Shown here: positions 62,087-64,000 of the stretch, one piece after another
How positions within the stretch are numbered: the first letter of the stretch is position 1
Layout: every line of letters begins with the position of its first letter
Source: Amphiura filiformis
Taxonomy: Eukaryota > Echinodermata > Ophiuroidea > Amphilepidida > Amphiuridae
Assembly (NCBI RefSeq): GCF_039555335.1
Contig: NC_092644.1
Span: 49,613,281-49,677,280, forward strand
Direction: 5' to 3'
DNA: 64,000 nucleotides
Translations under genes and position numbers: made by a program
The notes under the pieces: model-generated
Told to the model about the DNA's origin: nothing
Database searches by the model: none
What the model saw: only the letters and a program-made list of their open reading frames with translations

Positions 62087-62577
62087 GACAACATCAGTGA
62101 TCATCGTCATCGTCGTCTGCTTCATCTTTATTGTCATCATCATCATCATAATCGTCATAATCATAATCATATCATCATCATCGTCGTCAGGGCCATTCCA
62201 CGGTTTTTGGACAGAGGTAGTGGCTCCTCGAATAGCCAGGACTTTTCCCTCTCTATCTCTCTACATCAAGCAAGTCAAAAGAATTCTAATATCACGCCAA
62301 GAACAATCATCATCATCATCTACATCATCACCATCTACATACAATTTCCTCATAATACTTATAATTTATAAAGGTCAATGTCCAGTTGATTGGATACTAT
62401 TTCGATCATTCTGCTACCAATTTGTGAAGGGATCGCCCCTAACTTGGACTGAAGCACAAAGATTATGCACTCAAAGAGATGCAAATCTAGTCAGCATGCG
62501 CGATCAAGATGACAGTGATTTGATCCACCAACTACTTATCAAGGAGCGCGTTGAGGAATGGTCACTCTCATATATTG
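25216..62577 (+). CDS. Secreted mosaic protein: CTLD-CUB-LDLa-CUB-LDLa-F5/8C-F5/8C-CUB-CTLD (3' end outside window)
   Basis: Seventeen coding exons: 25216-25264, 29801-29883, 33911-34035, 36887-36918, 38314-38499, 38847-39266, 39602-39715, 49352-49756, 50208-50327, 53051-53083, 53977-54140, 55019-55165, 56153-56306, 57275-57579, 58104-58248, 61471-61899, 62374-62577. Every junction has AG/GT and matching phase, giving 1,038 codons without a stop and ending in phase 1, so the gene continues. It starts with a signal peptide and encodes only extracellular domains so far; a transmembrane or further region may follow. CTLDs bind carbohydrate or protein, F5/8C domains bind glycans or lipids, CUB and LDLa domains are calcium-dependent protein-binding modules. 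A role in adhesion, matrix or immune recognition is inferred from architecture only. I know no named orthologue. The introns are full of antisense retroelements. Confidence 0.85.
25425..25690 (-). repeat. tRNA-derived SINE in intron 1
   Basis: Read on the minus strand from about 25685, it starts with a tRNA-like segment containing a GGTAGCGCACCGG A-box-like motif and GAGTTCAAGCCCC as B box. The body has the GGGCAAGGCG...CCCAGGGGTG pattern common to tRNA SINEs of marine invertebrates. A C9-10 run interrupts it at about 25553. It is only about 160 bp from exon 1. Confidence 0.6.
26101..26165. repeat. (TATTG)n LINE tail
   Basis: About 13 copies of TATTG, one variant, form the 3' terminal tract of the minus-strand RTE-like element. 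Confidence 0.93.
26183..27632 (-). pseudogene. RTE-like reverse transcriptase, broken
   Basis: The fragment starts at the residues just after the MITE insertion (SPGPDN block at about 27610). It continues with NYRPISLLSN, AFIDYEKAFDSV, RQGDTISPKLFT and the catalytic FADD near 26950, then the C-terminal zinc/GRQRKRW region to 26183. Breaks are a frameshift at about 27535 and TAA at 26588-26590. Its role would be target-primed reverse transcription of the element RNA. Confidence 0.87.
27635..28035. mobile_element. MITE with GTGACCCGTTACAGC inverted repeats, copy 2
   Basis: A 401-bp element inserted into the RTE reverse-transcriptase frame and flanked by ATTT at 27631-27634 and 28036-28039. Removing the element and one ATTT rejoins the LINE frame across the SPGPDN region without a gap, which proves the boundaries and a 4-bp target-site duplication. 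It is an inverted copy of 1874-2278. Confidence 0.92.
28547..29542 (-). pseudogene. RTE-like apurinic endonuclease domain
   Basis: A frame of about 331 codons contains IATYNVRSLL, IIGLGEVRR, VIQVYAPTS, VMGDFNAKVG, NEIDFIL and VGSDHRMV, the standard endonuclease blocks in order. It loses frame near 28550, where the linker towards the reverse transcriptase begins in another frame (28273-28557, then 28032-28364). Confidence 0.87.
29801..38499 (+). CDS. Exons 2-5: first C-type lectin-like domain
   Basis: Residues about 31-155 are split over 29801-29883, 33911-34035, a 32-bp microexon 36887-36918 and 38314-38499. They show the CTLD pattern: CEVGWL...LCYK, then TWERARYRCQDEGAELVSI, then FWIGL, then WSD, and finally C...NNWICK. 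The usual calcium/sugar motifs (EPN or QPD in the long loop, and WND) are not seen; the WND position reads WEP. Classical calcium-dependent sugar binding is therefore doubtful, and a protein or glycan ligand by another surface is possible. The microexon donor at GA|GTAACC is chosen because it alone keeps frame. Confidence 0.82.
30812..31316. repeat. Direct duplication in intron 2
   Basis: TCTTATAGGTGCAA through TTTTTGACACCTATGG occurs at about 30812-30888 and again at about 31229-31312 with an 8-base difference in the middle. Between them lies a broken copy (30955-31065) of sequence resembling 4230-4400, upstream of the tandem array. Confidence 0.7.
31641..32485 (+). mobile_element. CATACTGCAG repeat family, copy 1
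   Basis: This ~845-bp unit starts CATACTGCAGTTACTGTCCG and ends near GCATCATG, as do the copies at 32677 and 62857. It is closest to the 62.9-kb copy. The ends are weakly inverted (CAT..TGCAGT). No coding capacity; it is a non-autonomous element or dispersed repeat of unknown class. Confidence 0.75.
32677..33486 (+). mobile_element. CATACTGCAG repeat family, copy 2
   Basis: Same start and end as copy 1, in the same orientation and 191 bp after it. It is more diverged and contains an internal partial repetition (TTGCCTAGTTAACGTC at about 32776 and 32945) and a TG run at 33335. Confidence 0.72.
33495..33620. repeat. Dispersed repeat fragment shared with 15276-15345
   Basis: TTGGTCAGAAACC...GGGATCTACGCC matches the segment in the TPR gene intron, with a longer C-rich middle here. 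Frames over the C run are artefacts. Confidence 0.6.
34189..34462. repeat. Near-perfect hairpin element, ~130-bp arms
   Basis: The arms 34189-34319 and 34331-34462 are complementary almost throughout (CGTTACCCTCATAACCAAAG against CTTTGGTTATGAGGGTGACG) around a short loop. It lies about 150 bp after exon 3, as a MITE-like or foldback insertion. The RNA would fold into a long stem. Confidence 0.88.
34570..34890. repeat. Imperfect inverted repeat in intron 3
   Basis: GGGGATGTGCCAC at 34618-34630 pairs with GTGGCACATCCCC at 34846-34858; the outer GAAGTCCCCCGG and CTCCCCCGAG blocks add weak pairing. Long open frames across it are not supported as genes. Confidence 0.5.
35097..35525. repeat. TIR element with ~40-bp arms in intron 3
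   Basis: The left arm 35097-35136 (ATCATTCTACAACTGGTCTT) pairs with the right arm 35484-35525 (AAGACCAGTTGTAGAATGAT). The interior has no coding signal. Confidence 0.72.
37847..37976. repeat. Inverted repeat with perfect 22-bp arms
   Basis: 37847-37868 and 37955-37976 are exact complements (GTCTCAAATTGTTCG core) separated by 86 bases. It lies in intron 4 of the lectin/CUB gene. Confidence 0.8.
38595..38685 (+). repeat. Degraded tRNA-like SINE head in intron 5
   Basis: GATGGCAGAGCGGTTAAGACG fits a pol III A box (TGGCAGAGCGG) and ATAGTTCGAGCC resembles a B box about 45 bases later. It does not fold as an intact tRNA gene. The length of the SINE body is not defined. Confidence 0.5.
38847..39266 (+). 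CDS. Exon 6: CUB domain 1
   Basis: A single phase 1-1 exon covers residues about 159-298. It has typical CUB features: YITSPNFPFTYPVDLECTW near the start, the hydrophobic-x pattern VSFYTLTLLGYLDSIII, and a closing GFRLMLEQ. CUB domains are about 110-residue extracellular beta sandwiches used in protein binding. The second conserved cysteine (ECTWFI) is present and the later pair is not evident. Confidence 0.85.
39602..39715 (+). CDS. Exon 7: LDL-receptor class A domain 1
   Basis: A single phase 1-1 exon encodes six cysteines in LDLa spacing (C-FNC-NGIC-IC-DC-C), with the calcium-binding acidic cluster NDCGN..ADE. LDLa modules are about 40 residues and fold around calcium. The intron that follows contains the whole Ty3/Gypsy element. 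Confidence 0.88.
39928..40629 (-). repeat. 3' LTR of the Gypsy element
   Basis: 702 bp. In element orientation it starts TGTTGTGGCG and ends TTTATTAGA, so the end is not the usual CA. It differs from the 5' LTR by about four substitutions and one base of length. Confidence 0.93.
40630..40650 (-). other. Polypurine tract of the Gypsy element
   Basis: Read on the minus strand, TTTTAGGGAGGGCGTA directly precedes the 3' LTR, the position expected for the plus-strand primer. Confidence 0.6.
40651..41925 (-). other. Gypsy 3' untranslated stretch
   Basis: About 1.27 kb between the integrase stop and the polypurine tract. It is AT-rich and holds no recognisable domain or envelope-like frame. Confidence 0.5.
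41926..43736 (-). pseudogene. Gypsy integrase with C-terminal chromodomain, one frameshift
   Basis: Frame 43736-43020 carries the HHCC zinc-binding region (HDHVLAAHFG, then C-x2-C) and the first catalytic Asp (VDILGPLP). After a one-base loss near 43030-43040 the frame 43065-41926 carries the second Asp (LLSDRGTNF), the Glu block (IQERYN) and, near its end, the chromodomain (YVIEHIIRGRYRNGRLEYLI, W-x-P near NTWEPE). Integrase joins the cDNA to host DNA; chromodomains in this lineage are known to guide integration to marked chromatin. Confidence 0.9.
43737..45495 (-). pseudogene. Gypsy reverse transcriptase-RNase H, two frameshifts
   Basis: The RT blocks (FAINFKKLND, TLDLASGYWQI, FGLHNAPATFQR) and the catalytic YLDD (about 44660) lie in 45495-44250 and are intact. 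A length change in a T run near 44250 moves the frame, and RNase H begins QTDASGVGLGF in 44248-44021. A second loss, in an A run near 44045, moves it again for the rest of RNase H (TVVTDHCALKW) and the spacer leading into the integrase. Confidence 0.9.
45601..46185 (-). CDS. Gypsy pol N-terminus with aspartic protease, ended by TAG
   Basis: The ATG at 46185-46183 overlaps the gag stop TAA by one base (TAATG), so pol starts in the -1 frame. The protease active site is VDTGASINLI, followed by the flap and the IILGKTFL block. The frame stops at TAG (45603-45601) but continues open in the same frame straight into RT, so this is either one nonsense change or a readthrough codon. Confidence 0.85.
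   Translation of the reverse strand: MYPSARDRKRNKHVQKHAGGSEYSRKNEHVFANCDKKGGHSPLPPYGQSDMNNSDLFVEINLSDSNTISASINCNPVECLVDTGASINLINHDWLYSNLHSVHHMIQKPRIKSARVANGSDLEVTGFIVLVISVNGVLFPVPLNIPRNLSSCIILGKTFLKKHCAIIDCGDSKLKLKKRSQIRVLEKQDIPAHT
46185..47099 (-). CDS. Gypsy Gag with CCHC zinc knuckle
   Basis: 304 codons from a good ATG (MASGDDE). An acidic N-terminus is followed by a capsid-like helical region (YDMYDLKIKYSGDPEDDLDY onward) and, near the C-terminus, one zinc knuckle CYRCGRIGHGWRKC (C-x2-C-x4-H-x4-C) for RNA packaging. The frame is uninterrupted. Confidence 0.9.
   Translation of the reverse strand: MASGDDEIKLEEKLNDSSYEEISNTSDSSSDDEILDSDLNMATKYDMYDLKIKYSGDPEDDLDYFITKFSNYAALRDYTAPKAALALTIKIEGNASVFLESIPESDKDTVDKINALLKENFEGDSWRWGIESKLLSRKQLTNETLDVYASDVMRWCRQVGKTDSEQMSIFVRGLLPSLRGFVFSKEPKTFRNALDAARLGIAVQQTAESDTSSTKTVESSSNSVDEVNVTLDSVANMVSNISTRLGKLESDKDSKKVSFANSYQDHVPINRSTKRNITCYRCGRIGHGWRKCYAKQGIDGKPLN
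47100..47876 (-). other. Gypsy 5' leader
   Basis: Non-coding sequence between the primer-binding site and gag, about 0.78 kb. The packaging signal would be expected here; none can be recognised by eye. Confidence 0.5.
47877..47894 (-). other. Primer-binding site of the Gypsy element
   Basis: On the minus strand TGGTGGAGAAAGCCAAGG begins two bases after the 5' LTR. The TGG start matches the CCA end of a primer tRNA. The tRNA species was not identified. Confidence 0.75.
47897..48599 (-). repeat. 5' LTR of the Gypsy element
   Basis: 703 bp, about 99.3% identical to the 3' LTR. Differences seen are CTTGG/CGAGG, AAGAAGTTGTG/ACGAAGTTTTG and an A run of five versus six. It would contain the element promoter. 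Confidence 0.93.
49352..49756 (+). CDS. Exon 8: CUB domain 2
   Basis: A single phase 1-1 exon. It contains YTLTSPHYPLRYPNHLECTW, the pattern IIQIVVIRLELRGTNDRLEIG and the closing DGFLLTVQ. The layout matches exon 6 closely, so exons 6-7 and 8-9 form a CUB-LDLa pair present twice. Confidence 0.88.
50208..50327 (+). CDS. Exon 9: LDL-receptor class A domain 2
   Basis: A single phase 1-1 exon with CHTSEFACLDGACVG and CDDNADCSDGTDQYQC. The six cysteines and acidic cluster are present, but the usual terminal SDE reads TDQ, so calcium affinity may be weaker. Confidence 0.9.
50638..50886. mobile_element. Hairpin MITE with TGGTACACTCTAAATT ends
   Basis: TGGTACACTCTAAATT (50638-50653) and AATTTAGAGTGTACCA (50871-50886) are exact complements, and the arms continue inwards (CAAGGATTTAAA against TTTAAATCCTTG). 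The centre is an AT-rich run of repeated AAATTTAAAATTAA blocks. It directly abuts the hAT-like element. Confidence 0.85.
50902..51760. mobile_element. hAT-like TIR element with 8-bp target-site duplication
   Basis: The ends are CAGGCGCGTAGCAAG and CTTGCTACGCCCCTG. GCTATCAT occurs at 50894-50901 and 51761-51768, an 8-bp target duplication, which is the size used by hAT transposons. A tRNA SINE sits inside. A 165-bp relative with the same ends lies at 55229. No transposase is encoded. Confidence 0.78.
51211..51575 (+). repeat. tRNA-derived SINE nested in the hAT-like element
   Basis: The head contains A box TGGCCTAGCGG and a perfect B box GGTTCGAATCC (51256-51266), 37 bases apart. The body has CCTTGAGCAAGGCACTTCAC and the 3' end is a short (GAA)n tract at about 51560. 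The head lacks an intact tRNA fold, so it is not called a tRNA gene. Confidence 0.72.
51711..52070. repeat. 180-bp tandem duplication, two copies
   Basis: 51711-51890 and 51891-52070 differ at only two positions (AAGTTC/AAATTC, GATGTC/GACGTC). Each unit contains the right end of the hAT-like element and its flank, so the duplication came after that insertion. Very recent, or an assembly duplication. Confidence 0.95.
52406..52650. repeat. Three-unit tandem repeat, ~87-98 bp
   Basis: Units begin near 52406, 52504 and 52591 with GACAAGGGGCAGTCTTCA and contain AACCTTTAAATTTAGCAGAT and GGTCTGCTTGTTT. Non-coding, in intron 9. Confidence 0.8.
53051..53083 (+). CDS. Exon 10: 33-bp linker exon, candidate cassette
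   Basis: The exon reads TTTTTGCAG|AATGTCTTGG...TCAGATG|GTAAGAG and encodes ECLGIQRKQSD in phase 1-1. Skipping it would keep the frame between exons 9 and 11. Its small size makes it less certain than the domain exons, though both splice sites are strong. Confidence 0.65.
53453..53931. mobile_element. MITE ending 45 bp before exon 11
   Basis: The terminal repeats are TCGTGTTCACATT (53453-53465) and AATGTGAACACGA (53919-53931). The interior contains repeated, inverted copies of CAGGAGTAG and CGCCAGGCGTA blocks. Short frames across it are not genes. Its right end lies in the acceptor region of exon 11. Confidence 0.78.
53977..56306 (+). CDS. Exons 11-13: F5/8 type C (discoidin) domain 1
   Basis: Exons 53977-54140, 55019-55165 and 56153-56306 have phases 1-0, 0-0 and 0-1. 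The domain starts CSMPLGMEDGLIEDSQISAS and has a WLQV core. It closes with GIRIEYYGC, so the N- and C-terminal cysteines that clamp discoidin domains are both present. Such domains bind phospholipid, glycan or collagen through exposed loops; the ligand here is unknown. The first acceptor (ATAATAG) has a poor polypyrimidine tract. Confidence 0.85.
55229..55393. mobile_element. Short hAT-like relative with CAGGGGCGTAGCAAG ends
   Basis: The ends CAGGGGCGTAGCAAG and CTTGCTACACTCCTG match the element at 50902. CCTAT flanks both sides (55224-55228 and 55394-55398). The interior resembles the 51.0 kb and 51.7 kb segments in shuffled order. Confidence 0.65.
56536..56852. mobile_element. MITE-like element with AAGTGGGCACA/GTACCCACT ends
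   Basis: The sequence starts near AAGTGGGCACAGG and ends near TTGTACCCACTGGG, with an interior of repeated CAACGTTGAAAT and TTTCAACCTGATTTCAAC blocks, including a near-exact 31-bp tandem pair at about 56650-56710. It is common-looking repeat material; class not assigned. Confidence 0.6.
57275..58248 (+). CDS. Exons 14-15: F5/8 type C (discoidin) domain 2
   Basis: Exons 57275-57579 and 58104-58248 have phases 1-0 and 0-1. The domain opens ECSYKP, carries PWLQIEYLLGEFQVGAIVTQ and YWVTKYNVSY, and closes CIRLEILGC. Compared with domain 1 it lacks the intron between the WLQ block and the VTQG-equivalent block, so the two copies differ in gene structure. Several N-x-S/T sites are present. Confidence 0.87.
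59850..60900 (-). pseudogene. RTE-like LINE fragment, antisense in intron 15
   Basis: Read on the minus strand: MVFVDQEKAFDRVDREQLR (block A) near 60890, then a damaged stretch. A frame at 60654-60172 follows (LLFIDNQSFIHKD in place of the FADD block, CEKYGMKVSIAKTETMVV), then a tail frame at 60055-59864 with GRPRKRWADGV. The catalytic block reads FIDN, so it is dead. It is truncated at the 5' side and is a different copy from the element in intron 1. Confidence 0.8.
61471..61899 (+). CDS. Exon 16: CUB domain 3
   Basis: A single phase 1-1 exon. It shows IIQSPNFPLEVPKYTTWKW, LTFITFDIPGRDGEQCHDNYLEL and a closing FRGFSAQYTA. The cysteine pair missing from CUB 1 and 2 (C in EQCHDNY and VLVCND) is present here, making this the most canonical of the three CUB domains. 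Confidence 0.88.
61974..62094. repeat. (ATC)n microsatellite in intron 16
   Basis: An interrupted CAT/ATC run extends to 62094, with imperfect copies on to about 62190 and again near 62310. Poly-Asp or poly-Met frames here are artefacts. Confidence 0.95.
62374..62577 (+). CDS. Exon 17: second C-type lectin-like domain, N-terminal part
   Basis: The exon encodes CPVDWILFRSFCYQF, TWTEAQRLCTQRDANLVSM and EEWSLSYIG, ending in phase 1. It covers what exons 2 and 3 encode in the first CTLD, so the intron between them is absent here. The rest of the domain must lie beyond 62577; I found no further exon before 64000. Confidence 0.85.
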
Positions 62578-62856
62578 GTAAGTGATTTATAAAATTATCA
62601 TTGCTTACAAAATATCTACTAAATTTCCAACTGTGAACCCAATACTTCCCAAATTGCAACCTCACTCCAGTTATAAGCGATCTGATCACGACCATGTTGG
62701 TACGTTTGTGTAGGTAAAAGTTAGAGCCTATTTTTGAACACTGTAAGACTTCAATTTTCCTCCCAGGAATTAGTGTTTACTCAATGATTTTAACTGACAG
62801 CAGAAGGTATACAAAAAGGAAGGTATTCGCAGCTCCGCGAGGTAAGGTAAAGCCGT

Positions 62857-63725
62857 CATACTGCAGTTACTGTCCGTTTTCCTATACACAACACACAGTG
62901 CTCTTACCATTGACGCGCGACCTTTACAAATAGTGTATGTTAGAAGTATATTGCATTTGCCTAGTTAACATCACTGTGTGAAAAATAACCGGCCAATATT
63001 TAAAGTATTCTCCAAACTTCTAGCAAATATATTTCTCTAACATGACCTAAAATTACAGCTAGGTTAGATGTTCAGAAATAGTCGCACTTTCGTAGAATAT
63101 GAGTGAGGGCAAGGCATAGCTAGCTCATAGCTAGCCAACTCCCCGTGTTAATTGAATGGAGATTTGACCGAAAATATTGAGCTATATTGGTAACGGACCG
63201 CTCCGTTCTGAAGGATGCCACAAAAAACGGTACAAGCTACATTTAAAGTATTCTATGAAATTCTAGAAAATATAGTTTTGTAACATGTCCTAAATTTTTA
63301 GCTAATTTAGGTGTTTCAAAATAGTCGCACTTTTGTATTTTAGGAAGGATATGTAAACGACAGATAACACCAAAAATATGAAGAAATTATTTCCAAACCG
63401 TGTTAAGTCAACAATCATTATGTTGCTCATTTTTAAGAATGCTGGTTAACAAAAAGCAGGCCATTGTCTCATTTCGTGAACAAAGGTCCACATACCATTG
63501 TTTCCTTGCGTTTCCTTTATAATCGGTTACCCAACTGAAGCTGTATTATAGCAGCTCATTGCGATACCGCACATATAAAACAGACACATGTGCACAACCA
63601 GAGAAGATCCGATTTAATCAGTTGAGCTGTTTTCAATGAGTGTTATCTTGGTTTAACAGCTTTTAATGGGGTTTAAGTCCTGCAAAGGTCGAGGTGAATT
63701 GTACTGTAGACATGACTGCATCATG
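62857..63725 (+). mobile_element. CATACTGCAG repeat family, copy 3
   Basis: About 869 bp, the closest match to copy 1 at 31641-32485, with the same first and last bases and the same orientation. Small insertions (a repeated AGCTAGCTCAT near 63118) distinguish it. Confidence 0.78.
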
Positions 63726-63772
63726 TAATGTACAACATTTTGTTACGAGTCGTACTTGACTCAAGGCCAAAA

Positions 63773-64000
63773 TCACCTTTTACTCACTGCTTTAATATTT
63801 CTCAAGGGTATGGCTTCAGGAACGCGTGTTGACGCGCACATAATTGTCAGAAGGTATTGATTACCTGAATTAGTCTTTGGTAGGGGGCCTACACAATCAA
63901 TAATAACCCTACTAAATGGTTCATCAAAGGCTGGAATTGGCTTTAATGGAGCAGGAGGTATTTTCTGATTTGGCTTCCCTACTACTTGGCATATGTGACA
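63773..64000 (-). pseudogene. Ty3/Gypsy integrase fragment at the window edge
   Basis: Read on the minus strand from the edge: CHICQVVGKPNQKIPP, VIIDCVGPLPKTNSGNQYLL and TRVPEAIPLR, the zinc-finger end and first catalytic-Asp region of a Gypsy integrase of a different lineage from the element at 40 kb. The frame ends at TGA (63775-63773) soon after, before the second catalytic Asp. The rest lies outside the window. Confidence 0.8.

Noticed and set aside
61865-62371. Poly-Asp, poly-Met, poly-Ile frames
   Set aside because: Translation of the (ATC)n tract; only 62374-62577 in this area is a real exon.

Overview
The window looks like nuclear DNA of a marine invertebrate, most likely a deuterostome (echinoderm, hemichordate or cephalochordate). 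The reasons are AT-rich, intron-rich genes, a secreted protein mixing C-type lectin, CUB, LDL-receptor class A and discoidin (F5/8 type C) domains, and a dense mix of CR1/L2-like and RTE-like LINEs, Ty3/Gypsy elements, tRNA-derived SINEs and many small palindromic DNA elements. The phylum cannot be fixed from the sequence alone.

Two host genes can be assembled from exon-intron structure. The first (minus strand, 17725 to 12680, three coding exons, about 1,356 residues) encodes a tetratricopeptide-repeat protein with an unclassified N-terminal half and a long acidic, probably disordered tail. The second (plus strand, 25216 to at least 62577, 17 coding exons, about 1,038 residues before the window ends) encodes a secreted or cell-surface mosaic: signal peptide, CTLD, CUB, LDLa, CUB, LDLa, F5/8C, F5/8C, CUB, CTLD and onward. 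All reading-frame phases match from exon to exon, and almost every domain boundary falls on a phase-1 intron. It has the architecture of an adhesion or pattern-recognition protein; its ligand is not known.

Layout: 1-7.1 kb is a field of nested palindromic and terminal-inverted-repeat elements, one carrying a tandem array with AGGTCA-type direct repeats. 7.4-10.7 kb holds a nearly intact CR1/L2-like LINE. 12.7-17.7 kb is the TPR gene. 18-25 kb is repeats and a decayed LINE. From 25.2 kb on is the lectin/CUB gene, whose introns contain an antisense RTE-like LINE (26.1-29.6 kb) broken by a 401-bp MITE, three copies of an ~0.85 kb repeat, an antisense chromodomain Ty3/Gypsy element with 99%-identical LTRs (39.9-48.6 kb) that landed inside an older palindromic element, an hAT-like element carrying a SINE, another antisense RTE-like fragment (59.9-60.9 kb) and a Gypsy integrase fragment at the right edge.

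The retroelements carry frameshifts, several of them one-base steps in homopolymer runs, while the unique host exons are clean. This may reflect assembly error in repeats as much as true decay. No tRNA, rRNA, CRISPR array or bacterial-type operon was seen. All exon calls rest on reading frame, splice-site dinucleotides and domain match; no transcript data were available.
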